Assembly (NCBI GenBank): GCA_031266495.1
Contig: JAISAX010000796.1
Coordinates: forward strand, 1-7,427
Reading direction: 5' to 3'
Length of the DNA stretch: 7,427 nucleotides
From: Opitutaceae bacterium
GTDB taxonomy: Bacteria; Verrucomicrobiota; Verrucomicrobiae; Opitutales; Opitutaceae
Every line of letters begins with the position of its first letter. Positions within the stretch are counted from its first letter, which is position 1. The position numbers were made by a program, and so were the translations under genes. Below the pieces are notes generated by a model, which searched no databases, was not told the origin of the DNA, and saw nothing but the letters and a program-made list of their open reading frames with translations. Below are positions 1 to 5,317 of this stretch, piece after piece.

Positions 1-649
1 ACTGTATATACTCCCTGACGGTGACAACCACGCCCGCTTCCAGGGTCAGGAAGCCGTGGTCAGAGTTAACGTAATCATCGACGTTTGACCGGAGGATAAA
101 CGAAGGATTGAAGGTGGCCCCGGATCGGATTGTCGTCCCGCTGTCCATCCCTATCGAGACAGAACCGCCAACAAATGTGCCACCCGACTCGATGGTCAAT
201 GTGCTCCCGCTGTAAAGATGGGTGGCGGGCGCATTCTCCACCGTGGCTCCAGAGAGGATTTTCACTTTGCTGCCGTACACCGCCGAGACAGAACCACCGA
301 CCAGTGCGCCTCCCGACTCGATAGCCAATGTGCTCCCATCAAGAAGGGTGATCAGCACGCCGTCCACCGTGGTATCGGAGCTGATTTTGGCCGACGCCCT
401 GTCGATCTGCACGCTGTCCTCCGGCTCGGGGAGGTTTTCAACAGGACTCGTTCCCGAAGCGTCGTAACTCCAGTTAGTTTTGTTGGCCCAGTCGCCGCCG
501 TCGGCTCCGCCCGTGAACCAGAAGGTAGCCGCGAAGGCGGGGGTGACTGAGGCGGAGGTGATCAACACAGCGGCGAGCGGCAATAATACGATTCGAATCA
601 TAGCGACGACCGCCGCCGACTGATAGAGGTTTTTTGATGATGTATTCAT
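1..649 (-). CDS. Secreted beta-helix-like repeat protein, N-terminal part (runs off left edge)
   Basis: An uninterrupted minus-strand frame gives 216 codons from the ATG at 647-649 and continues past position 1, so the C-terminus is unseen. Residues 1-40 look like a Sec signal peptide: a short polar start, a hydrophobic core (about 17-32), and an Ala-Phe-Ala end with predicted cleavage after residue 40. A second Met at residue 17 would give a more standard signal peptide and is an alternative start. Neither has a clear ribosome binding site. The mature protein begins FWFTGGADGGDWANKTNW, the opening motif familiar from autotransporter-associated beta-strand and PEP-CTERM proteins of Verrucomicrobiota. 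Residues about 102-184 are two 43-residue repeats (AIESGGALVGGSVS at 109, TIESGGTFVGGSVS at 152), each made of two roughly 21-residue coils rich in Gly, Ser and Thr, as expected for a parallel beta-helix. It is probably exported to the cell surface or outside. The exact role, and whether a beta-barrel or PEP-CTERM anchor follows, cannot be seen. Confidence 0.82.
   Translation of the reverse strand, partial: MNTSSKNLYQSAAVVAMIRIVLLPLAAVLITSASVTPAFAATFWFTGGADGGDWANKTNWSYDASGTSPVENLPEPEDSVQIDRASAKISSDTTVDGVLITLLDGSTLAIESGGALVGGSVSAVYGSKVKILSGATVENAPATHLYSGSTLTIESGGTFVGGSVSIGMDSGTTIRSGATFNPSFILRSNVDDYVNSDHGFLTLEAGVVVTVREYIQ
156..337 (-). repeat. Two direct repeats of 129-base period inside the secreted protein gene
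   Basis: Positions 156-208 and 285-337 are about 53-base near-identical copies offset by exactly 129 bases (43 codons), encoding the Ile-Glu-Ser-Gly-Gly...Gly-Gly-Ser-Val-Ser coils. The in-frame period and the differences at third codon positions suggest duplication of beta-helix coils under coding constraint. DNA similarity this high could allow copy-number change by recombination. Confidence 0.75.
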
Positions 650-942
650 GATGGAATAAAAGAAATGTACGACAACATGTTACGTATTTTTCCCATTGAG
701 GCCATATTTACAATCGACGCATTTTTAACGGTGTTTGTGATACGCATGTGATGCACGGCACGCATGGAAAAATACAAAACTGGGGAGGTGTTGTGTAAAT
801 GCAAGTGTAATTTTATGAATTCTCGTCGTAGGGGTGTAACTCAAGGAGTCAATTCGAAGTGATCAGATCTTTACTGGTGATATTTTTCTCCATCTATTTC
901 GATCGCAATAAGTTATCTGTTGCATGGGGGGGGGGGGGGGAG
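650..942. other. Intergenic spacer with no convincing gene
   Basis: This 293-base stretch is AT-richer than its surroundings and separates the leftward secreted-protein gene from the pseudogenes. On the minus strand a TTGTAA about 60 bases upstream of the secreted-protein ATG could be part of a promoter, but no good -10 partner is seen. On the plus strand an AAGGAG at 843-848 lies 10 bases before a GTG at 859-861. From there an open frame with a hydrophobic start (MIRSLLVIFFSIYF) runs into the 15-G tract at 926-940 and the FkbM scrap. I see no RNA gene here. Confidence 0.5.
926..940. repeat. Homopolymer tract of 15 G
   Basis: Fifteen consecutive G lie directly before the FkbM methyltransferase remnant. 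At the given length the tract keeps the upstream GTG frame (859) open into the remnant; a change of 1 or 2 bases would break that reading. It may be a natural slippage-prone tract or a sequencing artefact. Confidence 0.7.
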
Positions 943-1089
943 GGAGGTAAGGCCGGGCGCGTTTATGCCTTCGAACCGGATGACGTCAATTACGGGCACC
1001 TGAAAAAAGCCGTCAGGCCGCTGGGCAATATCACCCTCCGGCAAGCCGCCGTCGGCGATATCGACGGGAAGATTACCCTGTTCAGGTCC
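943..1089 (+). pseudogene. FkbM-family methyltransferase remnant
   Basis: About 49 codons read GGKAGRVYAFEPDDVNYGHL and, further on, NITLRQAAVGDIDGKITLF. This is the segment of FkbM-type SAM-dependent methyltransferases just after motif I: the 'GRVYAFEPD...NY..L' strand and acidic loop that contacts the SAM ribose, then the 'nv.l...AvGd.dG...l' strand. The glycine-rich motif I that should precede it is absent, replaced by the 15-G tract, and everything after the second strand is replaced by the C tract and an ISL3 transposase scrap. Full family members are usually around 200-300 residues, so this is a small, non-functional internal piece. A GTG with an AAGGAG upstream (843-861) reads in frame into it and past it to a stop at 1246-1248, but that product would be chimeric. 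The family call is fairly sure; its history is inference. Confidence 0.65.
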
Positions 1090-1433
1090 CCCCCCTGCTC
1101 AAAAATCCGCAAAGTCTTATCGACAAATAACGTGAACTCTACGACGAGGTTTTGCTCAAAAACACTCTGTGCTCCGTCAATGCCCGCCAGATACGCCTGG
1201 CCTTGCAGGACATCTACGCCATCGCGGACCAAAACATCGCTCGCATGATCCGCCAGCACCTCGAAGGCATCCTCGCTCACTGGCTCTCTCATATCACCAA
1301 CGCCTTTATGGACGCTCTCAACTCCGTCTTCTCCGCCGTCAAACGCAAGGCTCGCGGCTTCCGCTCCAACTCAATCCTTATCGCCATGCTGTACTTCCTC
1401 TCCGCTTTCCTTAACATCCCTGCTTTTCACTGA
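1089..1433 (+). pseudogene. ISL3-family transposase, decayed C-terminal remnant
   Basis: The frame reads LLKNPQSLIDK, then an in-frame TAA at 1128-1130, then RELYDEVLLKN, ARQIRLALQDIYAIAD, RQHLEGILAHW, TNAFMDALNSVFSAVKRKARGFRS and LIAMLYFLSAFLNIP, ending at TGA 1431-1433. These match the C-terminal half of ISL3 (IS204/IS1001/IS1165-type) DDE transposases: 'LLKN...' before the alpha-helical segment, and the hallmark 'N...E(D)..N..i..vKR.ArGfR' region carrying the last acidic residue (here Asp in MDALNS). The TAA most likely replaces a Gln codon (CAA to TAA). Between IADQN and RQHLEG a stretch usually present, roughly 20-30 residues, is missing. The N-terminal zinc-finger and HTH part and the first two acidic residues are absent, so it cannot transpose by itself. 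The far IS end probably lies just past the stop, next to or within the start of comF. Confidence 0.78.
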
Positions 1434-1435
1434 AA

Positions 1436-2209
1436 ATGTCGAAAAACCTTTTGTTTGGTGCTATGAAGCTGATGCGTAATATCTTCCGTGGTTTGGTTGA
1501 CGTGATATTTCCGCCGAGGTGCGTGCATTGTCATGGCCTGGTGGAGGCAAATGGGGATGACGGGCCGGAGACGCTGCGGCATATATGTGCGAAGTGCGTG
1601 GCGCTGCTCTGGCGGGTGTCGCCGCCGCATTGCGCCACGTGCGGGCATCCGTTTTTCGGCGAAGCGGAAGGTTCGCCTGTCTGCGAGCATTGCGACGGGT
1701 TGCGGCCTGAGTTCAACACGGCTCGCTCGGTGGTTTTGTTTCGCGGGCCGGGGCGGACTCTCGTGCACGAACTCAAATATCATCGCAGCCTCCACGTGCT
1801 GCACGACATCGAGGCAATCGTGCGCGGTCATGCCTATGTGGCGGATTTTCTGCGCGGCGCGGTTCTGGTGCCGGTGCCGCTGCATCCGCGCAAGGAGCGC
1901 GAGCGCGGCTACAACCAGAGCGTGTTGCTGGCGGAGTGTTTCGCCCGCGCCGCCGGGGATACCGGCGTTGATTGCCTGCTGCGCCGGGTGCTCGACACGC
2001 AGACACAAACCACGCTCAGCCGCGAGGCGAGGCGGACCAACCTCAAGAATGCGTTCGCCGTGGCGCAGGGCGCGTCCATCCGCCCGGAGCGGCATTACGT
2101 TCTCGTGGATGATGTCTTTACGACCGGCTCCACCCTCAACGCCTGCGCCCGTGTCCTGCGACGCGCCGGGGCGTCGAATCTGGATGTCGTCACCTTCGGG
2201 CATGGGTAA
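1436..2209 (+). CDS. comF: ComF-family amidophosphoribosyltransferase-like protein
   Basis: The 257-residue protein has the usual ComF plan and length. An N-terminal zinc-ribbon-like region carries four Cys pairs (C29/C32 CVHC, C51/C54 CAKC, C66/C69 CATC, C83/C86 CEHC), and a type I phosphoribosyltransferase fold follows. Visible marks are HELKYH (111-116), LVPVPLHPRKERERGYNQS (144-162, a very conserved ComF segment), LSREARRTNLKNAF (194-207) and the PRPP-binding loop VLVDDVFTTGST (222-233). ComF is needed for DNA uptake during natural transformation in several bacteria (established); here no other competence gene is in view. The start is uncertain: ATG 1436 lies only 2 bases after the ISL3 transposase stop and may be in IS-derived DNA, while Met10 (1463) or Met13 (1472, MRNIFRGLVDVIFPPRCVHC) give a more typical N-terminus. 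None has a clear ribosome binding site. The PRPP loop and Cys pairs are intact, so it is probably functional if transcribed. Confidence 0.9.
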   Translation: MSKNLLFGAMKLMRNIFRGLVDVIFPPRCVHCHGLVEANGDDGPETLRHICAKCVALLWRVSPPHCATCGHPFFGEAEGSPVCEHCDGLRPEFNTARSVVLFRGPGRTLVHELKYHRSLHVLHDIEAIVRGHAYVADFLRGAVLVPVPLHPRKERERGYNQSVLLAECFARAAGDTGVDCLLRRVLDTQTQTTLSREARRTNLKNAFAVAQGASIRPERHYVLVDDVFTTGSTLNACARVLRRAGASNLDVVTFGHG

Positions 2210-2348
2210 CGGAAACGTAAATTTTCGGTTCCTTTCCCGATTCCCGATGAGCCGCGATGAATTCGCAAACCGGATACATGAGGATGCCGGTGAATGCCGC
2301 GCAACGCTGGCGAACGAATACAGTGCAGCGTTGAACCGGAATGAAAAA

Positions 2349-2388
2349 CCGCCGGAGCGAAGGGCGCGTTGCACTTCGCTCGCGGCGG
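2349..2388. repeat. Strong hairpin downstream of comF
   Basis: Arms 2349-2362 (CCGCCGGAGCGAAG) and 2374-2388 (CTTCGCTCGCGGCGG) are complementary except for one extra base, with an 11-base loop. The hairpin starts 140 bases after the comF stop and has no T-run, so a classic intrinsic terminator is unlikely. It could be a solitary REP-like palindrome or an mRNA 3'-end stabiliser. Confidence 0.6.
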
Positions 2389-2440
2389 CCGGCGTGGCGG
2401 GTGAGTGTTCGGGAAAAACAAACGGGGTACCTGGTGATCA

Positions 2441-2566
2441 GTCCAAGGTCAAAAGTCGGAAAGTCGGAAAGTCATCAGCGGCCCGCCGGAGCGGGCCATC
2501 CCTGCAAAATGCTCCGCGTAGCGGGGCTGCTGGCGACCTTCGACTTTCTGACCTTTGACCTTTGAC
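2441..2566. repeat. Large imperfect inverted repeat with two nested hairpins
   Basis: The left arm 2441-2473 and right arm 2535-2566 are near-complementary over about 32 bases. Each arm is itself a tandem series of 7-8-base units (GTCaaag/GTCggaaa type). The 61-base loop contains a perfect 7-base-pair hairpin (GGCCCGC, loop CGGA, GCGGGCC at 2480-2497) and a second one with a G-T wobble (GCTCCGC, GTA, GCGGGGC at 2511-2527). Single-stranded DNA or RNA would fold into a three-way, clover-like shape. It resembles a non-autonomous REP or MITE-type element, but no family is recognised. Confidence 0.7.
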
Positions 2567-2733
2567 TGCACACTAGCGGCACCGGCGGCTGCGGCCTTGG
2601 TTTCCCTGGCTGCCTTGGCCCTGGCGGCTTTCTCGGCAGCGAGTTTCCCGGAGTGACATGCGGAACGGTGCGGGGGCGCATGGGCCGGGTAACAACTCGA
2701 TAGTATGATTCCCCTATGGCGCGGCGACGTCAG

Positions 2734-2860
2734 GGGCAGGATCGGATTAGCGAAAATCAGCGAAGATTAGCGGTTCCTTACTGCGGTTCCTTGTCCGTAC
2801 GGGACCGAACATGATGGATACCGCTACTCCTCGCTAATCTTCGCTAATCCGATCCCGCCC
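2734..2860. repeat. Large imperfect inverted repeat with 10-base tandem units in its arms
   Basis: The left arm 2734-2777 and right arm 2816-2860 are reverse complements over about 44 bases with a handful of mismatches; the outer part GGATCGGATTAGCGAA is perfect. Each arm is made of three 10-base units of the ATTAGCGAAG type. The 38-base loop contains a short GGTTCC...GGACCGAAC-like pairing. There is no protein-coding sign. The build is like the palindrome at 2441-2566, but the sequence is unrelated. Confidence 0.72.
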
Positions 2861-3002
2861 TCCCGCCCCTCCCTCCCGGATTTACGGTGGAAAAAATCCG
2901 CGATACTATCCTCTCTCTCAAAACTTTGGTTGCGGCTCCGCCGCCTCAAGTCTCCGTGGTTGATTTTTTTTCAGCGTTTTCTCCTTTCCCCACCACTTTC
3001 TA

Positions 3003-3854
3003 TTACACCCCCCTTGAATCCACCCGCCACATTTGCCGCCTGAACTCGCGCGGTGTCATCCCGACCACTTGCGTGAAGCAACGGCTGAAATAATACTCGT
3101 CACAAAAACCCAATACGTCCGCCACCATGCGGTTTGATGCCGCGGGATGAGCCAGCATGTCGCAAGCGCGGTTGATGCGCAGCCGCGTCAGGTGTTTCAC
3201 GGGAGGCACGCCGAAGACGCGGGAAAAACGTTTGCGGAACGCCTCGTAACCCATGCCCAGCCGGGCGGCCAGCGCGTCCCAGTCGGATGGCTGCCGCAGT
3301 TGTTTTTCCAGCAGGCGGTCCACCTCCCCGGCCCACCGGCGGTCGCCCTCCTGCCGTTGCCTGTTTGACTCCCGGAAGGCGAGCACTTCGGACAACAATT
3401 GCTGCAAGCGACAGATTTCCTCGCAGCAGGATTTGGCGTCCCACGGCATGCGTTTGCCGGGCACGGCTTCGATCTTTCGCGCCCAGGCGGCGGCATCGTC
3501 GCCACTACCCAGCGCGAGCAAAGGCGGGCGCTCGGGCAGCCAGCCCGCCTTTTGCCAGGCACGGGGAATCTCCCCGGCAAACACCAGAAAAATCTCGTCC
3601 CAGCAGCCACCCTTGTCGGGACCGTAGCTGTGCCAGATACCTGGATACAAAAAAAACAGGCCGCCCGCCGGAACCGCCGAGCGCGGCGTGCGGGCATCCT
3701 CGAACCACCCGTTTCCCGAGGTGACCAGCACCATGCCAAAATAATCAAGTTCACGGCGGCTCTGGATTTCCGTTTTGTGCAATGCCCCGGAAATAATCAC
3801 GTGCCCCGGTTGCGACCAGGGGGAAGAAAGAGGGAAAGAGTGACGCGCTTTCAT
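3003..3854 (-). CDS. AraC-family transcriptional regulator
   Basis: The 283-residue protein has the classic AraC/XylS layout. The N-terminal half (about 15-95) looks like a cupin-type ligand-binding domain, with GHVIISGALHKTE, DYFGMVLVTSGNGWFED and a PAGGLFFLYPGIWHSYGPD segment (the 'G.l.l..P...H.y' cupin motif). The C-terminal domain (about 174-275) carries two helix-turn-helix units: DWDALAARLGMGYEAFRKRFSRVFG (191-215), then RMVADVLGFCDEYYFSRCFTQVVGMTPREFRR (242-273), which matches the family signature 'ia..lGf.d.syFsr.Fk...G.tP..fR'. I chose ATG 3852-3854 because GGAG lies 7 bases upstream; an in-frame ATG nine codons earlier would extend it to 3881 without a good ribosome site. It is divergent from the uroporphyrinogen-decarboxylase-like gene across about 100 bases and probably controls that gene in response to a small molecule, perhaps a sugar or methoxylated compound (inference). 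The ligand is unknown. Confidence 0.93.
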   Translation of the reverse strand: MKARHSFPLSSPWSQPGHVIISGALHKTEIQSRRELDYFGMVLVTSGNGWFEDARTPRSAVPAGGLFFLYPGIWHSYGPDKGGCWDEIFLVFAGEIPRAWQKAGWLPERPPLLALGSGDDAAAWARKIEAVPGKRMPWDAKSCCEEICRLQQLLSEVLAFRESNRQRQEGDRRWAGEVDRLLEKQLRQPSDWDALAARLGMGYEAFRKRFSRVFGVPPVKHLTRLRINRACDMLAHPAASNRMVADVLGFCDEYYFSRCFTQVVGMTPREFRRQMWRVDSRGV

Positions 3855-3861
3855 AAACAGG

Positions 3862-3909
3862 CTCCATGCCAAAAAACACAAATTCTGCCAATGCCTCCAT
3901 TCAAAAAAC
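3862..3909. promoter_or_regulatory. Possible AraC-family operator: direct repeat in the divergent spacer
   Basis: CTCCATgccAAAAAAC (3862-3877) recurs as CTCCATtcAAAAAAC (3895-3909), about 33 bases apart, roughly three helical turns. AraC-family proteins commonly bind direct repeats on one DNA face beside their own gene (established). The first copy covers the Shine-Dalgarno of the AraC-family gene itself (3862-3865), which would suit autoregulation. The repeat is short and A-rich, so chance is possible. A TACTAT at about 3925-3930 may be the -10 of the rightward gene. Confidence 0.3.
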
Positions 3910-3956
3910 GGGAACGGTCTGCTTTACTATCCGGCCCGACCAAACAACGCCAAACC

Positions 3957-5057
3957 ATGAATTCACTGGAAAATTTTTACGCAATGATGAGCCAGGACCG
4001 CGGCAAAACGCCTCCGCAATGGCTCCCGTTCGACCTGCCCGTCACGCCGCCCGTCGCCGACCGCATCGAGGCCCGCCTCGGCACGCGGGACGCGGCGCGC
4101 GCATTCGATCTGGACTTCCGTTACTGCGACCCGCAACTCGCCGATGATCCCGCACGCTGGCGCGCCGCCTACGCCGCGCAAGGCATCGTCCTGCCGCCCG
4201 GCGCCGAATTCGGGAACATCGGCGCCGTCCGCATCCGGCCCGCCCAGGCCGCCCCCGACGGCGCCTGGCACCTGCGCGAAAAATTTTACCCGCTGGCCTC
4301 CATTGTCACGATCGGGCAACTACGCTCGCTTCCCTGGCCCGACCTGGACACCGCATTGAGCGCCGGCACGCTGGCCGAGGATGTCGCCGCCATTCACGCC
4401 GCCGGCAAGGTCGCCGTTTGCAACATGGAAACCACCGTCTTTGAATCCGCCTGGTATCGGCGCGGCATGGACGTGCTTTTCGAGGACATGATCGAGGGCA
4501 ACGAAATCGGCGCATGGCTGCTCGACTGGTTCACCGAATTCTCCGTGCGACGCGCGCGCATCGTGGCGCGTGCCGGCGTGGATGTCGTGGGCCTGGGGGA
4601 CGACGTGGGCACGCAACGCGGCATGATGATGTCCGTTCCGTTCTGGCGCCAGCATCTCAAGCCGCGACTCAAACGCGTGATTGACGCCCTGCGCGAAAAC
4701 CGGACGACGCGTCCGTTGTGGGTCCGGTATCATTCCGACGGAGACATCCGGCCCGTCATCGACGACCTGGCCGGTATCGGCGTGGACATTCTGAATCCCG
4801 TGCAACCCGAATGCCTGCCGCCCGCCGGGGTGATCGCGGAGCACAAGCACCATCTCAAATTCTGGGGCATGGTGGGCACGCAGACGACGATGCCGTTTGG
4901 CACGCCCGACGAGGTGCGCGCGGTGGTCGCGGAGTGCGCGCGGTTCGCGAGGGAGGGCGCGGGGATTGTTGTCGCGCCGACGCACGTCCTCGAACCGGAC
5001 GTGCCGTGGGAAAACATCGAGGCGTTGACGGACGCCATCCGCGCCACGCGGTTGTGA
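3957..5057 (+). CDS. Uroporphyrinogen decarboxylase (URO-D)-family protein, probable methyltransferase-like enzyme
   Basis: The 366-residue protein belongs to the URO-D superfamily, which includes HemE and the corrinoid-linked methyltransferases MtaA and CmuA. Recognisable blocks are VCNMETTVFESAWYRRGMD (154-172), VDVVGLGDDVGTQRGMMMS (208-226), LKPRLKRVID (234-243), RYHSDGDIRPVIDDLAGIGVDILNPVQPEC (257-286), FWGMVGTQTTMPFGTPDEV (302-320) and VVAPTHVLEPDVPWENI (338-354). His259 and Cys286 are candidate zinc ligands by analogy with MtaA, where His and Cys residues bind zinc (inference). It is not a housekeeping HemE: it lacks the HemE N-terminal Arg-rich motif, and its 'YHSDG...NPVQPEC' form is typical of a catabolic subgroup often found beside regulators and sugar genes. 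Start ATG 3957 has no clear ribosome site; Met10 or Met11 are alternatives. The frame stays open upstream to 3399, but that part is antisense to the regulator. Its partner corrinoid protein is not in the window, and the substrate is unknown. Confidence 0.88.
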   Translation: MNSLENFYAMMSQDRGKTPPQWLPFDLPVTPPVADRIEARLGTRDAARAFDLDFRYCDPQLADDPARWRAAYAAQGIVLPPGAEFGNIGAVRIRPAQAAPDGAWHLREKFYPLASIVTIGQLRSLPWPDLDTALSAGTLAEDVAAIHAAGKVAVCNMETTVFESAWYRRGMDVLFEDMIEGNEIGAWLLDWFTEFSVRRARIVARAGVDVVGLGDDVGTQRGMMMSVPFWRQHLKPRLKRVIDALRENRTTRPLWVRYHSDGDIRPVIDDLAGIGVDILNPVQPECLPPAGVIAEHKHHLKFWGMVGTQTTMPFGTPDEVRAVVAECARFAREGAGIVVAPTHVLEPDVPWENIEALTDAIRATRL

Positions 5058-5108
5058 GCTGCCGCCGCCGCCACCACCGCCACTGCCACCGCGTGCTGCG
5101 ATATTCCT

Positions 5109-5120
5109 CCCCCCCCCCCC
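5109..5120. repeat. Homopolymer tract of 12 C
   Basis: Twelve C in a row lie 51 bases after the end of the URO-D-family gene. With the 19-G tract at 5279-5297 it forms an inverted pair enclosing the hairpin doublet. Confidence 0.7.
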
Positions 5121-5132
5121 GCTGACGCGGGG

Positions 5133-5154
5133 AAATTAAGAATTAAGAATTAAG
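5133..5154. repeat. Heptanucleotide tandem repeat (AATTAAG, three copies)
   Basis: Three perfect AATTAAG units in a row sit between the C tract and the hairpin doublet, an AT-rich island in GC-rich DNA. Short heptamer tandem repeats of this kind are often intergenic and variable in copy number between strains. Confidence 0.65.
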
Positions 5155-5176
5155 AACTGATGTTACGCGGATCAAC

Positions 5177-5277
5177 TGTAGGGGCGTCGCTTGCGACGCC
5201 CGCGCCTGGCGGAGAGTATTGGCGTATCTCCATAGCCAGGTCGCTCGCGGGCTTCGCAAGCGAAGCCCCTACGCGGC
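5177..5277. repeat. REP-like doublet: two mirrored hairpins forming one large palindrome
   Basis: The first hairpin is GGGCGTCG-CTTG-CGACGCCC (5182-5201) and the second GGGCTTCG-CAAG-CGAAGCCC (5249-5268). Each has a perfect 8-base-pair stem and 4-base loop. The two are near reverse complements of each other, and their flanks also pair (GTAGGGG with CCCCTAC, CCTGG with CCAGG, GGAGA with TCTCC), so the whole 100 bases fold as one long arm or as two separate stems. This is the architecture of bacterial interspersed mosaic elements built from inverted REP units. No REP-associated transposase is in the window. It lies between two converging gene ends, the usual place for such elements. Confidence 0.75.
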
Positions 5278-5278
5278 C

Positions 5279-5297
5279 GGGGGGGGGGGGGGGGGGG
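5279..5297. repeat. Homopolymer tract of 19 G
   Basis: Nineteen G follow the REP-like doublet directly and end 21 bases before the LacI-family stop codon. This is the longest homopolymer in the window. It could form G-quadruplex structure or be a base-calling artefact. Confidence 0.7.
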
Positions 5298-5317
5298 AAC
5301 CGCGTAAGTTCAGTCAG

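Larger units (their letters stand above)
2210..3002. other. Long non-coding spacer between comF and the AraC-family gene
   Basis: No frame in these 793 bases looks like a real protein. The spacer contains a hairpin (2349-2388), a large palindrome with nested hairpins (2441-2566), a second large palindrome (2734-2860), and a pyrimidine-rich stretch (about 2855-3010). A minus-strand segment around 2581-2655 would read as Ala/Lys/Arg-rich helix-like sequence, but it has no start and runs into the palindrome. Both flanking genes end here (convergent), so the spacer carries no obvious promoter duty. Confidence 0.6.
5058..5317. other. Repeat-filled spacer between two convergent genes
   Basis: Both flanking genes end here. 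The 260 bases hold, in order, a GCC/ACC-rich stretch, a 12-C tract (5109-5120), a 7-base tandem repeat, a mirrored hairpin pair (5177-5277) and a 19-G tract (5279-5297). There is no coding frame of note and no standard terminator with a T-run. Confidence 0.6.

Noticed and set aside
1427..2374. Long minus-strand frame (315 codons) opposite comF
   Set aside because: It is antisense to a clear comF gene with intact Cys pairs and PRPP loop, and its composition (Arg/His/Pro-rich) is typical of a GC-rich shadow frame.
2475..2681. Minus-strand open frame, and an Ala/Lys/Arg-rich reading (KLAAEKAARAKAARETKAAAA) in another minus frame at about 2581-2655
   Set aside because: The first is Pro/Arg-rich shadow sequence running into the palindrome. 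The second has no start or recognisable homology and its low complexity is easily produced by GCC-rich DNA.
2441..2860. CRISPR array
   Set aside because: The tandem units are only 7-10 bases, have no regular unique spacers, and are arranged as inverted arms rather than direct repeats.
2931..2943. GCGGC/GCCGC mini-hairpin as terminator for the AraC-family gene
   Set aside because: The stem is only 5 base pairs, about 60 bases past the stop, with no proper T-run on the transcript strand.
3399..3956. Upstream extension of the URO-D-family frame
   Set aside because: It is antisense to the AraC-family gene and its translation has no family resemblance; family similarity begins only after Met at 3957.
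4320..4985. Minus-strand 221-codon frame inside the URO-D gene
   Set aside because: Shadow frame opposite a gene with strong family motifs throughout.
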